DNA from: Larix kaempferi
Lineage: Eukaryota > Streptophyta > Pinopsida > Pinales > Pinaceae
Length of the DNA: 64,000 nt
Assembly: GCA_027924585.1 (NCBI GenBank)
Contig: BSBM01000904.1
Coordinates: forward strand, 13,827,501 to 13,891,500
Direction of reading: 5' to 3'
Shown here: one piece after another, positions 35,810 to 47,200 of the stretch
Numbering within the stretch: position 1 is the first letter of the stretch
How the letters are laid out: every line of letters starts with the position of its first letter
Notes under the pieces: generated by a model
Databases searched by the model: none
What the model was told of the DNA's origin: nothing
Seen by the model: the letters and a program-made list of their open reading frames with translations, nothing else
Made by a program: the position numbers and the translations under genes

Positions 35810-37255
35810 ATGGCCTCCCAGGGGAGAGGAGACTCTCCTGTCTTTGAATCCATGCCTCGATATGGGAAGTCTGCAAACGCTGGAGCTCCGAAAAACCATG
35901 CTAAAACGGTCAAGGAAAGAAAGAGACCAGATCAGCTAATATTGGGGGTAGATGTGACTTTGGCAGAGGCAGAGGATCTCTCGATTACTGCTGTGGTTGG
36001 TCATGTGAGGGGACGCAGATTTGGCCGTGGATTCCTTCAACGCTGGGTATCTGAACAGTGGATGAACGTCGTGTCATCAGCCCCGGAGATCCGTGTATTG
36101 ACGAAAGGCTGGTTTGCATTTATCTTCAGGAATCCAGGGGAGGTCCAGTCTGTATTGAGCAGCAATTGGTCGATTCTGGGAATCCCTCTTGTTATGAAAC
36201 GTTGGTCACCATTCTTCGACTCTAAGACGGAGAGAGTTGCGAATGAACCTCTGTGGGTGAAGCTCCCAGGCCTGCCCATGCATATGTGGAATGAAACACG
36301 GTTTGCCGAGATTGGGAATTATCTTGGGGAATATGTATGTTCGGATTCTTCCCATATATCAACTGGCATCTACACGGTAGCTAAAATATTGGTGATAATC
36401 GATATTCGATTGGGTCTTTCGGCTGAGATTAAGGTTCACTCCAAGGATGGGGATTTTACACAATCACTGGATTATATGGGTGTGCCGTTTCGGTGTCATC
36501 GCTGTCACTCTCAGAGTCATCTGGTAGCCGGATGTCCTTTACCGTTTCGGAAAGGTAAGCCTCTGTCCGGTTTTGCAGCTGTTACAGTGGATGTTCCAGT
36601 GTCGAAGGTGGACTATCCGGCGGCGGTGGTTGATGGGAGTGGGTCTGCTGTGGAGGGGGAAGTGAATTATGTCGCTGAGGTGCCACCCGATCATGGTGGC
36701 AGACTTGAATCAGAGGTATTGTCGCCACCTTTGGTTATTGGGTTGGAGCACATTGAGCGGGCGCACACTGGTACTGAGGGGGCTTCTACTTCAATACCTC
36801 CGTCTTCTATGTCACTGGAGCTGCCAATTTCTCATCGGGATTCATCAGCGAATCACTCAGGTTTGTCTCCTTTAAATATCCCTACTGTTTCAATTTTGGA
36901 CGATTCTATGATATTGGGGGGGGGCTGCCATGGGTCTCCACATCGACCGGATGCTCCTTTTCACCGGCCTGAGGTGGATTATATGGTCACTCCGTCTATG
37001 ATTTCAACCAATCACTCTTCCAGCTCTGAGGGCAGCATCCGTTATGCCCTTCGTAATAGGGAGATTACTGATTATGGAAAGGGGGGCAAGGGACTACCTG
37101 AATTGGCCTTCAGTGTTGGGGGGAAAGGGCGTGGTAGAAAATCCCATTTGTCCAAAGCAAAGGATCGGGCTAAAGTGGATGTAGCGATGGGTACTCAATC
37201 TTCTATCGAGTGGGCACTTAGAGCAGTGGAAGCCCATGATGGGGATTCAATATGA
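35810..37255 (+). CDS. LINE-A ORF1: nucleic-acid-binding protein (DUF4283 + CCHC knuckle)
   Basis: 481 residues starting at ATG 35810 (MASQGRGDSPVF), which has G at +4. The frame is open further upstream but without an ATG. Residues about 45-200 form a DUF4283 domain (GRGFLQRWVSEQWM, GWFAFIFRNPGEVQSVLSSN, PLWVKLPGLPMHMWNE). A CX2CX4HX4C zinc knuckle follows at about 229-242 (CHRCHSQSHLVAGC). The remainder is low-complexity Ser/Pro/Gly, ending in a basic segment (GKGRGRKSHLSKAKDRAK). Plant LINE ORF1 proteins of this type bind element RNA. The stop TGA overlaps the ORF2 ATG as ATGA. Confidence 0.9.
   Translation: MASQGRGDSPVFESMPRYGKSANAGAPKNHAKTVKERKRPDQLILGVDVTLAEAEDLSITAVVGHVRGRRFGRGFLQRWVSEQWMNVVSSAPEIRVLTKGWFAFIFRNPGEVQSVLSSNWSILGIPLVMKRWSPFFDSKTERVANEPLWVKLPGLPMHMWNETRFAEIGNYLGEYVCSDSSHISTGIYTVAKILVIIDIRLGLSAEIKVHSKDGDFTQSLDYMGVPFRCHRCHSQSHLVAGCPLPFRKGKPLSGFAAVTVDVPVSKVDYPAAVVDGSGSAVEGEVNYVAEVPPDHGGRLESEVLSPPLVIGLEHIERAHTGTEGASTSIPPSSMSLELPISHRDSSANHSGLSPLNIPTVSILDDSMILGGGCHGSPHRPDAPFHRPEVDYMVTPSMISTNHSSSSEGSIRYALRNREITDYGKGGKGLPELAFSVGGKGRGRKSHLSKAKDRAKVDVAMGTQSSIEWALRAVEAHDGDSI
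37252..37255 (+). promoter_or_regulatory. ATGA overlap of LINE-A ORF1 stop and ORF2 start
   Basis: The ORF2 ATG (37252-37254) and ORF1 TGA (37253-37255) share three bases. LINE-C shows the same ATGA arrangement at 49248-49245 on the minus strand, and LINE-B has TGATG at 56347-56351. Coupled termination-reinitiation is the inferred way ORF2 is translated. Confidence 0.6.
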
Positions 37256-40200
37256 AAATTATGTCCTTCAACTGTCGTGGGTTGGCGAGTCCCATTAAAA
37301 AATCGTCGCTCAGGCGGCTGGTTGATTTAAACCAACCGGATGTATTATTGCTGCAGGAAACTTTGGGTGGCAGTGAGGAAGTTGTACGTACGTTAGAATC
37401 TTTGCTGACTGGTTGGCAGTTTGTAGGAGTGGATGCTCGGGGTCGCTCGGGAGGTCTGGCCTTGGGGTGGAAGGTCAAGAGCTGCAGATGTGATTGTTCG
37501 TGGGGCTTAGTCTCTGGACTCGGGCTGGAGGTTTGGGATGCAGAAATTGGTCGGACGATCACGGTTCTCAATATTTACGGGCCCTACTTAAATAGGGTGG
37601 GATATTGGGACTCCTTGTTAGAGTTGGATAGTTTTGATGGCAGGGATGTGATTCTGGGTGGGGACCTCAATCTTACCCTGGGGTCTTCTGAAATTTGGGG
37701 GCCGCGGGCTGCTCCGGACACTTTAGCAAACTATTTCATTAATGCCTTTGTCAGAAAGGATCTACTCGACATTATACCATCCAAGCTAGCTCCTACCTGG
37801 AGGAATATGAGAGCTGGTGATCATAGAGTGGCTAAACGCCTGGATAGGTTTCTAGTGGCCGAAGGATTGGCACTTGGTGTTGACGTTATCAGACAGTGGG
37901 TAGGCTCAGGTGGGACTTCTGACCATTGCCCCATCTTCCTGGAGATACGCGGCAGCAGGAAAAAACCTCCCAGCCCATTCAAATTCAATGCTAGCTGGCT
38001 GAAGGAGGAGACTTTCAGAAATCTGGTTCAAGAGCATTGGGTTCATCGTCCACATGACTCGCAGACGCAGGCTGGTGCTCATTTTTATCACAATCTTAAG
38101 AGAATTAAAGAAGCCACGCGTACATGGGCACATGACAAAAGGGTGATGGATGATCTGAATTTACATGAGGCTGAATTAAACATAGCTAGGATACATACCA
38201 GTCTGGGCATGGGATTCCTGGATGAGCTGCAGAAAGTGGAGTTGTTGGATTGGGAGAGGCGCAGGAATTTGATTCTGTGTGAGAAAGAAGAGCTGTGGAG
38301 AATGAAAAGCAGGGCGGTTTGGCTTCAGTGCGGGGATGAGAACACTAAATTTTTTCAAGCTTATGCTAAGGGGAGAAAATTCACCAACTCGATCTGGGAA
38401 CTTTCTGATGCTAATGGGGATCAGGTCTCCAGCTTTGATGGATTAGCAGATTTGGGAGTTCGACATTTTGAAGATTTATTCACGGCTCCTCCTGGTGCAT
38501 CTATCGCTGAGGTAATTAGAGTGACACAGCTTTTCCCCAGCTTTGTGGGGGAGGAAGATAACAGACTGCTGATGGAGGAGGTAACGCAGACTGAGCTCTC
38601 CTTAGTTATGAATTCATTTAATAAAGATAGCAGCCCGGGGCCTGATGGCTGGCCGATAGAATTCTTCATAGGATTCTATGAATTCTTCGGGGAGGAGATT
38701 TTGAATGTGGTGGAAGAATCACGCAAGGCTGGGTTTATCCATGGTCCTTTCAACTCCACATTTTTAACCCTTATCCCGAAGACGGACAAGCCTGTCAGCT
38801 TTGATGATTTCAGGCCCATATCGCTCTGCAATTGCATCTACAAGATCATTTCGAAGGTGATGGCGCGCAGACTCAAGAAAATTTTGTCCAGGCATATTTC
38901 CTGTGAGCAATTTGGCTTCTTGGAAGGTCGCCAAATTCATGAGGCTATTGGAGTTGCACAGGAAGGTTTACACACTCTCAAGGTGCAGAAGCAGAAGGGG
39001 GCGGTGATTAAGATAGATCTATCCAAAGCATTTGACAGGGTGAGCTGGCTTTATATCCGGATGATTCTTACCCATCTGGGGTTCTGCTATGAATTTACCA
39101 GATGGATAATGGCATGCCTCACAACGGTGAACTTTGCAGTGTTGATTAACGGTTCTGCTAGCCCTTTCTTCAAGGCTGGGAGGGGGCTCCGACAGGGATG
39201 CCCCCTGTCTCCGCTGTTGTTTCTACTGGTTGCCGAAGGTCTTAGCCGATTTATTCGGACTGCAAAAGCTGATGGTTCCTTCAGAGGCATTTCTATATCA
39301 CAGGTAATGTTCATTACACACCTCCTTTTTGTTGATGACATTCTGCTATTCTGTGATGGCTCGCGACAGGATATAGACAAGGTGGTTGAAGGCCTTCGAT
39401 TAGTGCAAGTTGCAGCGGGTATGATAGTGAATACTGACAAATCTACTATCACTTGTTCGCAATCAACCGAGCAGGAGATCCTTAGCATGGTAAACAAACT
39501 ACCATACAGGATTTTGGAAATCGATGATGGTTTAAAGTACCTCGGATTTCATTTAAAACCGAACGCATACTTGAAGGCTGATTGGTGCTGGTTAATTGCT
39601 AAGTTAGAACAGCGACTTCATGGTTGGAGCCATAAATGGCTATCTCGGGCCGGAAGGCTGGTTTTGATAAAATCTGTTTTGGAAGCAGTTCCGGTGTATT
39701 GGATGTCTCTTGCTTGGATACCAATTGGAGTGCTGGAGCAGATTAGGCGACTGTGTTTTGCCTTTCTGTGGAAGGGTACCAGTGATCAACGTGCATTGGT
39801 GTGGGTCCGATGGGAGAAGATCGCCGTTCCTAAAGCATTGGGTGGGTGGGGATTAAAGAATATCTTTATGTTTGCCAAAGCCTTGGGGGCCAAAGTGTCG
39901 TGGAGATTAATTCATACACAAAGTCTCTGGACTAGTGTGGTCTATCATAAATATATTGCCCCTTCAACTCTCCTCGAATGGATCAGGCTACGTAATAAGA
40001 CGCGGGCAAACTGTTCGGTGGTCTGGAAAGCGGTGGTGCAGAATTTCACTTTAGTCGGATCTGGTTTAGTGTGGCGGGTTGGCGATGGGTGCCTCATTAG
40101 AATTGGGATGGACCCTTGGGTTGGCTGCAGGGGTGGACATGTCCTTTCTGAGGATTTGAGAACCTATTTGGCTACTAGAGGATGCCTTTATCTGGCTGAT

Positions 40201-41421
40201 TTAGCGGATCCGGGAGCAAATACACTTTGGCATCAGGGGTGGAAGTCTGCACGACATCTTGGGATATCGGCTGAACTACAGGGGGCCTGGGAGGATTATT
40301 TAAGGTTGTTATATCTCACTCACATTCGTTTGTCCGATAGGCCTGATGTTCTTATCTGGGATCACCATCCCTCCGGTGTATATACTCCTAAACTGGGGTA
40401 TATCCAACTCAATTTGGAATTACATAACCGGGAATTGGCGTGGTGGTGGAAATACTTGTGGAAGCTAAGATGTCCGGGCAAAGCCAAACTACTATTCTGG
40501 GCAATCCTGGAAAATAAGGCACCCACTTGGGACACTCTGCAAAAACGTTTTCTACAGGGTCCGGGGATATGCCCCCTTTGTAGGGATGCCGAAGAGAACA
40601 TGGCCCATCTTTTTATTCATTGTAGTTTCTCACAGGCTGTTTGGCTGGATATCTGCAACCTTTTGGATATTAAGGTGAGATGGAGGGGTTCGAGTGTGCT
40701 GGAAGCATTCGAATTATGGTGGTCTGTTCAACATAACTCCACCTCCCGGGCTCTCCCGTGTATATTCTCTTGGGGCATATGGATTGCCCGCAATATGGTG
40801 ATATTCCAGGACCGAAGGGTTCCACTGGCATCTGTCGTGGCACAAATGGTGGCGGTTTTTCTACATTATGTGGCCCCGGTACAAGTGAGCAGAGTCAGAT
40901 CTGTGCAGGTAGAATTGATAGATCACTCCATGCCGTGGGCTTTTTTCGATGGCGCCTCCATAAATCAACAATCGGTATGTGGAGGGGGGGGAGTCCTTTA
41001 CAAATCAGAGGATCATTTTTTCCATCTGGCGGCTGGTTTGGGTAGAGGATCAAATAACTATGCAGAACTCATGTCTCTAAAATTACTGATGTTATTTGCT
41101 CTCGAACAAGGATGTTTATCTCTGCAGGTCTTTGGTGACTCCCTGTTAGTCATCAATTGGGCTAAGGAGATCTCTATGTGTAATGTGATGGTTCTTATTC
41201 CTATCCTGGAGGAGGTGAACCGGATAAAATTGTCCTTTAATCACATCACTTTTACACATGTCTACAGGGAGCGGAATGGGATAGCAGACCAGCTATCCAA
41301 GGAGGCAACGCAGCAGGATTTTGCTCACGGTACATGGAGGATAACCATACATTCGCCGGAAGGATCCTTCAGATATTACCACCGACCATTCTATGAGGTC
41401 TATGAGGAGGCACTGCATTGA
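37252..41421 (+). CDS. LINE-A ORF2: endonuclease / reverse transcriptase / RNase H polyprotein
   Basis: 1389 residues with no interruption. The N-terminal APE-type endonuclease runs about 1-230 (MSFNCRGL, LLLQET, LNIYGPY, GGDLNLTLG, SDHCPIFLEI). Reverse transcriptase covers about 430-760, with SSPGPDGWP, LIPKTD, FRPISLCNCIYKI, KIDLSKAFDRV, GLRQGCPLSPLLF and the catalytic FVDD near residue 694. A zf-RVT motif CPLCRDAEENMAHLFIHC lies near 1106-1123. The C-terminal RNase H keeps its acidic residues: FFDGAS (~1232), NNYAEL (~1270), FGDSLL (~1296), GIADQLSKEA (~1346). It performs target-primed reverse transcription. The start is the ATG inside ATGA, suggesting termination-reinitiation from ORF1. 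Confidence 0.95.
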   Translation: MKIMSFNCRGLASPIKKSSLRRLVDLNQPDVLLLQETLGGSEEVVRTLESLLTGWQFVGVDARGRSGGLALGWKVKSCRCDCSWGLVSGLGLEVWDAEIGRTITVLNIYGPYLNRVGYWDSLLELDSFDGRDVILGGDLNLTLGSSEIWGPRAAPDTLANYFINAFVRKDLLDIIPSKLAPTWRNMRAGDHRVAKRLDRFLVAEGLALGVDVIRQWVGSGGTSDHCPIFLEIRGSRKKPPSPFKFNASWLKEETFRNLVQEHWVHRPHDSQTQAGAHFYHNLKRIKEATRTWAHDKRVMDDLNLHEAELNIARIHTSLGMGFLDELQKVELLDWERRRNLILCEKEELWRMKSRAVWLQCGDENTKFFQAYAKGRKFTNSIWELSDANGDQVSSFDGLADLGVRHFEDLFTAPPGASIAEVIRVTQLFPSFVGEEDNRLLMEEVTQTELSLVMNSFNKDSSPGPDGWPIEFFIGFYEFFGEEILNVVEESRKAGFIHGPFNSTFLTLIPKTDKPVSFDDFRPISLCNCIYKIISKVMARRLKKILSRHISCEQFGFLEGRQIHEAIGVAQEGLHTLKVQKQKGAVIKIDLSKAFDRVSWLYIRMILTHLGFCYEFTRWIMACLTTVNFAVLINGSASPFFKAGRGLRQGCPLSPLLFLLVAEGLSRFIRTAKADGSFRGISISQVMFITHLLFVDDILLFCDGSRQDIDKVVEGLRLVQVAAGMIVNTDKSTITCSQSTEQEILSMVNKLPYRILEIDDGLKYLGFHLKPNAYLKADWCWLIAKLEQRLHGWSHKWLSRAGRLVLIKSVLEAVPVYWMSLAWIPIGVLEQIRRLCFAFLWKGTSDQRALVWVRWEKIAVPKALGGWGLKNIFMFAKALGAKVSWRLIHTQSLWTSVVYHKYIAPSTLLEWIRLRNKTRANCSVVWKAVVQNFTLVGSGLVWRVGDGCLIRIGMDPWVGCRGGHVLSEDLRTYLATRGCLYLADLADPGANTLWHQGWKSARHLGISAELQGAWEDYLRLLYLTHIRLSDRPDVLIWDHHPSGVYTPKLGYIQLNLELHNRELAWWWKYLWKLRCPGKAKLLFWAILENKAPTWDTLQKRFLQGPGICPLCRDAEENMAHLFIHCSFSQAVWLDICNLLDIKVRWRGSSVLEAFELWWSVQHNSTSRALPCIFSWGIWIARNMVIFQDRRVPLASVVAQMVAVFLHYVAPVQVSRVRSVQVELIDHSMPWAFFDGASINQQSVCGGGGVLYKSEDHFFHLAAGLGRGSNNYAELMSLKLLMLFALEQGCLSLQVFGDSLLVINWAKEISMCNVMVLIPILEEVNRIKLSFNHITFTHVYRERNGIADQLSKEATQQDFAHGTWRITIHSPEGSFRYYHRPFYEVYEEALH

Positions 41422-41971
41422 TATAATGATGACTGGGGAGATTTGGGAAGGCTAATCGCTGACTGAACCTGCTGACTATATAATTGATATTATGAGGCAT
41501 CACACAGGCATATTAAGGGCAGACTGAACTTGCTGAAACTATCATACGCCCTCTGTTGTATTCTCTGTATAGAGTGTAGTATTGACGGAATGTATGGACA
41601 GTAATTAAAGCTGTGACGATTAAGAACTGAATGAACTAGAGAAATTCTCTGTATTGACGGGCTGTAATAAAATGCAGAGTCACGGCCTGCTATTAGAGCA
41701 ACTGTAGCGAGCTGCAGGCTGGAAATATATAGAATATGTAAGGGACTTCTTGTGGGCTGTATGGACAGAGACATAAAATGGATCAGAGATGGTCACGAAC
41801 AATTTGAGACAGCAGTAGGATGCAGTCGGTTACGATTGGATCTGTTGACAATAATTAGGACTGTAATATGTGACAATGTAGGGATCTTAGTGATCCTATT
41901 ACATGTGCAGAATGTAATTTTGTTCCTCTTTTTGAAATAAAATTATGAATTTTTCTAAGGAAAAAAAAAAA
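41422..41971 (+). other. LINE-A 3' UTR and poly(A) tail
   Basis: 550 bp without coding content. It has AATAAAA at about 41936 and ends in an A-run at 41961-41973 that merges with the AA of the target duplication. The tail marks the plus strand as the sense orientation. Confidence 0.85.
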
Positions 41972-43035
41972 AACTTAAGTGGGTTTTCATCTAAATTATA
42001 TTAAGTGGGATGTTGTTTATATCAACATTGATTTTTATATAATTAAATGGTATGAAGTCAATTTCATTGGATTCTCCTATTAATTAGAGTCTAATTGTTA
42101 ACAATTCATTTCATTGGAGGGGTGGCAGGTGTGGGGTCATCCACTATCTTGGAGGAAATATAGAATTGGGTTATGCATGGGTCTTGGAATAACTATTAAT
42201 AATTAAGTTGAGGCTTATAATTTTCTCAAGGGCTCTTAAGTCTTGATCCTAACCATGTAAATTCTCTCGTTGTAGTAGGTGATTCTACTACAATTATCAA
42301 GCTTAGGAACAAGTAACACCTATCACCAAAAGGTTTCCTAGCCTGTTCAATATCAAGAATCAAAGTGGAATCATCTCAATCCAAGGAGATCTCATTTTTC
42401 ATGTCCTAGGAGAGATCAATTTCTAGGCGGGCATTCAAGCCAATCATGCATCGAGATTGAATAGAGGGGTTTTGTAAAATGGGGGGGATGTTTAATATCA
42501 CCCTATCCCTCAAATTATATTATGCAACTTTGGATCATATAGTTTAATCAATTTAATTCCAAGAGCATGCAAATCACCACATAGAAGGGCATTCATAACA
42601 ACTAAATGTGATCATTTAAAGGTGGTCAAGTTGAGTGCATCCATTGTATGGCACCACACATGCTAATCGTTCTCCCCAGTTGTCGTTTTATTTTGAGAGG
42701 GATTAATTTACAGGCTTGCAAGTGAGATTATGGAGTATGGAACAAGCTCTTGAGGTTTGGTTCATCTTGGTGGGATTTCCCCAACACCAATGGAAACTTG
42801 GGTAAGACTCTTTGTCACTGCAATGTAGTCTTCATATGGTAAAGGTTTAGATATTGGAGGCCAAAATTGTGAAGATCTGACCTCTTTGTGATGTTGTTAT
42901 GGGGGTAAATTTGTTTTCCAATCTATGGTATTATGAAAATACCCTTTCATTTGTCTCTCATGTTCTTGTGATTTATGGTAGTTTGGAGAATTCTTGGTAT
43001 TATGCTCTATCCTTCTATGAGTTCAGTTAGTTAAC
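41972..43035. repeat. Unit A, right part (downstream of LINE-A)
   Basis: It aligns with 60816-61930 of unit B: ATTTTTATATAATTAAATGGTATGAAGT-like start, TCCTATTAATTAGAGTC, GCATCCATTGTATGGCACCA, GATTATGGAGTATGGAACAA and GGTGGGATTTCCCCA. The alignment fades near 43035 / 61930. It includes the RNase H relic listed separately. Confidence 0.85.
42115..42530 (+). pseudogene. RNase H domain relic in unit A
   Basis: Broken frames keep the order of a plant retrotransposon RNase H: GLGITINN with VEAYNFL, then VVVGDSTTIIKL, then QANHASRL. Stops interrupt it throughout. The copy in unit B (60984-61400) preserves complementary pieces, so both descend from one older element's 3' end. It may derive from a LINE ORF2 C terminus; a Gypsy-type RNase H is not excluded. 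Confidence 0.65.
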
Positions 43036-43097
43036 AAAGACTTATCATCAATAACATAAGTCTACTTATATGAACTGTGTGGTGGGTTTACCATGGT

Positions 43098-43964
43098 CTA
43101 CCAAGATATGTAAATAGATCAACTCCACTCCAACCCAATTTTATATCATTTTTATTAAATAGATCAGTAATAAATTAAATAATGTGTAAACAATTGTTTT
43201 CAGTAGTTTAAACATGTTACAATTTAGACATTTTATGATCACATTTTTTTATTAGTTTTGTCCAAAAGCTAACTAAAAACTTTAGAAGAGTTGCTAGAAT
43301 TGCACATATCATTTGTTGGGATTGCACAATTTGGGTGCAATAGGGGTATTTGAAGGTGTAGAATCCATTTATGCATTCAAAAATTCAATTTTCAACTATG
43401 AAAAATTGTAATTTGATCAAAGATTGTATAATTCGATTTGGATGATGATGATGAAAAAATGTTCAAATCATATAGCATTTAAACTTCTCCCTTGTTTTTA
43501 ATATATCATTTTTTCTTCATAACTTATTATCAATGATATAGTTGATATTTTCTATTTTCTATTCACGTTGTTTTTATTTTAATACTATATTTTATAACTT
43601 ATATTTATTTTCTAATAATTATTTAAGTGATATTATAAAGTAGCTTACTTTATAACATTTTCAACATTAATGTTTCGCATGAGCATTCCTTCTCTTTTTA
43701 ATACAATTATTATTTTGATGTGATAAACTATCTTACTTATTGACATTTCTCTAATTCAATAACATTTTCAACATCAAAAATTTGTTTTATATTAATATTC
43801 TTCTTATTTTCAATACAATTATTATGTTGCTATCTAAGTGATGTGATAAACTATCCCATTTAGATAACATTTCTTTATATTAAGTTTCTCTTTCATATAA
43901 ATATTTTTCTTCTTTTCAATGCAATTATTTTTCGTATTATAAAGTCTTACGAAAATGACATATT
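43098..43964. repeat. Unit B, first part (upstream of LINE-C)
   Basis: It is homologous to 34445-35275 of unit A, with the same landmark order (GATTGCACAATTTGGGTGCA, TCCCTTGTTTTTAATAT, ACTATATTTTATAACTTATA and so on). It is interrupted at AAAATGACATATT by LINE-C and resumes at 53935 with the same 13 bases. Confidence 0.85.
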
Positions 43965-44215
43965 TCATTTTTTAACCTAAAAAAAAATATTTTTATTTCT
44001 AGTTAGAAACCAAAATACAATCTTTATGTCCTTGTTGCATAAGGTTACATATGACATTATTTACTAGTAGCATGTCCATTTTTATAGAATACTTAGCATG
44101 CCACCATTTTGTTAACCATTGTTTGTCTCACATCTTTGACTGACATATTACAAGGCTTTCCCAACCCATGGACGCATTATACTAAATAGAGAATACAATC
44201 TCATACTTTAGACTA

Positions 44216-47200
44216 TTAAAAATAAAAAATATATAGGATAGGACCTTGAGTTAAAAATTGTTTCCTATCGATATTCATCTTCAATAACCTAAATTGAGCA
44301 CCAACAAGACCTTCCTTAGATAACTTGTCAACATGTTCATTTATACCCAGGAAAATATGAGTGAAGGAGATTGACTTAAACCGCCCTGCCAGTTCTTTCT
44401 GATGCAAGATAAAATTATAAAGACCATGGTTATCTGCTTGCACAACATCATTCATCCAATTGAACGTGAAAGTTGAATATTCAAAAATCTATAAACGACC
44501 AAGTCTGTTATTGTGAGTTGACTTCAATAGGGCTAATAAAGACTTAAGTTCCCCATAGTTGTTGGAGCCTGGACCTATATTGGCCTTGCTCGAGAAGTAG
44601 TGAGTTTCAGAGAGATGAAGTACATATTTGATACCACAAACAACTGCCAACCTTTGAGTAGCCTCATCAAAGAATCCCCAAGGGCTTGTTTTACCCACTT
44701 CCAATGCTGCCACTTGTGTAATCCTCCTTATTTTCACATTGGGTTGAAATTTTATAAAAGTGCTAAAGATTGGGCAGAAACCTAGAAGGTTGAGGCTTCT
44801 ACATCTTCAAATATTCTTGCATTTATGACTAACCAAATGCGCCAGTGAATAAGGAAGGGCATAGGTTAGTTTTTATTCAAATCCCTCCTATCATACCACT
44901 CTAGGAGATTAGTCTTTATAGAATCCTTATTCCATAGACCTTGAAATCCTAGGGAGTCTCCCACTTCTTTCCAGGCCTGGGAAAAGAAAGGGAAATGTAA
45001 AAATAAATGTGAGTTGGTTTCCTCATTGGATTTACACGAGTAGCAACATCTTGGCTCAATCTTGCTTCTCTGTTGTAGATGATCCCAGGTTAATACCATG
45101 TTATTCAAGAGTAGGCACATCAGAAGTATGCATGTAGGAGGATCTCTAACCTTCCAAAGTTTTCTCCACCACCCAATCATTTGCACCCTCAAGAGGAACC
45201 TATAATGACAAATAGCCATATTTGATTGAATATTCACCTACTAGTTTGTCCCAAATGCAACTAAGTTTATTGGGACTCATTTTTAACCTAATGTGCGATT
45301 TCCTAAACTCTACCACACATCCCTCCCAAATCTATGCATGATATTCTCCCAGATTTAAGTTATGGGCACATTTCCATCCTTGAGTCTAGATGTTTATATC
45401 TCCCAGATTCCCTATCTTATCCAAGGTGCAGATCCCTAGTTCCTATAAATGGGTGATGATATCTTCCAACAGAAATAACCCCTATCCACATCCAAGAATG
45501 GCATCAAATCCAATCCTCACCAATTTTCCATTGCCAACTCTCCAATCCAAATAGTTCACAATCATTGGAAAATCCAAGGAGAGGGATTTCCACTAGTTGG
45601 ATACATTTTGAATATTTTTCTTTCGAGATATGACCTAATCCAGTAATGTGTTGGGATCAATGTACTTTTGAGTAAGAATCTTGCCCCAAAGACTATCCTT
45701 AGTCATCATCTACCATAATGATTTAGCTTCTAATGATCAACCAAAAGAGTGAATTTCCTTTAATCCATTCCTCCCAACTTCTTAGGGGTAGCAATAAGAT
45801 TCTGCCTTGTGAGATGCAGTCCTTTGAATTCTTTGCATCCTTTCCAAAGATGGTTTACACACCACTTTCTATTTTTATCCAAGATTCCTTTCGAACTAAG
45901 GTATGCCAGAAGACTAAAATAGCTTCAAGAATGGACTTAACCAAGACCAGACAACCTCCTCTTGAAATCCATCTTTGCACCAAAAAGGAACACATTGCTC
46001 AAACTTGGAATGAAGCCATCTCTAGACCTCCTTACCATAGTTGTTAGGTTTTAACATATACCCAAGGTATTTAATACCACTAAAAAAATACAAATGTTGG
46101 AAAGGGAAAATTCTTCCAATCCTTTCAATTAAAGTGAGATCCAACCCATAAGAGTATAGAGCGGACTTAGCCAAGTTGATATCTATCCTAGTATCAGTAG
46201 AATATAAATGATATTCTTTAAAGCTTGAATTTCCGTGATAGGCCCCATTCCAAATAACAAGATATCATCTACAAATAATAGATGGGTTAGTGAGACTCCT
46301 CTCCCAACCCGAATCCTTTTTAATATTATGTGTCTTCTAGCATTATGAATCGCCCTACCAATCCCTTCAACCACTAACAATAACAAATAAGGGAATACAG
46401 GACATCCTTGTTGAAGCCTACTTGAGATCATGAAAAAGGGAGAAGCAACACCATTAATTAATACAAAAAAAGAAACAAAAGTCACACAACTCAAAATCCA
46501 TCTAACCAAGGGAAGAGAGAACCCCAAGTGAAGCAGGAGGAGTCTTAAGTAAATCCAAGAGACCTTATCATAAGCTTTAGAGATATGAAGTTTGATAACA
46601 ATAGTTGGAGCTTTCTATTGCTTGATAAGATGTAGACACTCTTGGGCTAAACCAATAGCTTTGTAGATCAACTACCTTTAAGAAATCCAAATTGTTATAG
46701 GGAAATATAATTATATAGTAATGGTTTGATCCTCATGGCAATAACTTTTTACAAAGTGAGATTGGCACATAGTTACAAAGAGAGATTGGCCTAAAGCCTT
46801 CAAAAATCTCTAGACTTTTTTGCTTTGGAATTAATGCAATAAATGTTGAATTAAAATTTCGAGGAACTTACCCTTCCCGTGTTACCTCCTCCACAACCCT
46901 TAACATATCATCTCCAATAAGATCAAATAAATCCAAATAAAATTCAACATGTCATCCATCATACCTCGAGCTCTTGTCCTTCTGGAAAGAGTGCAAAACC
47001 TTCAACAATTCTTCCCTTGAAACTTCTTGAAACAAAGCTTCATTGTTCTCTACTTCCACCATCCTAGGGAAGTATGAGATCACCTTCATTATCTTCCACA
47101 GGTTTTCTCTATCAAGATCCTGAAATATGTGTTTAAAGTGATTAACCCCGAGATCTACCAACCCCTAAAAGGCTCTAACCTTATTACCACCAACATCTTT

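Larger units (their letters stand above)
35375..41971 (+). mobile_element. LINE-A: full-length plant L1-type retrotransposon with both ORFs open
   Basis: The element is 6597 bp, with a 5' UTR of about 435 bp, ORF1, ORF2, a 550-bp 3' UTR and a poly(A) tail. It is flanked by the perfect 16-bp target duplication AACTTAAGTGGGTTTT (35359-35374 and 41972-41987). Both ORFs are uninterrupted, so the insertion is young and the copy may be competent. Base composition is much more GC-balanced than the surrounding AT-rich unit A. Confidence 0.95.

Noticed and set aside
36037-36279. Antisense open frames within LINE-A and LINE-B
   Set aside because: They are shadows of the intact sense ORFs, with no independent features.
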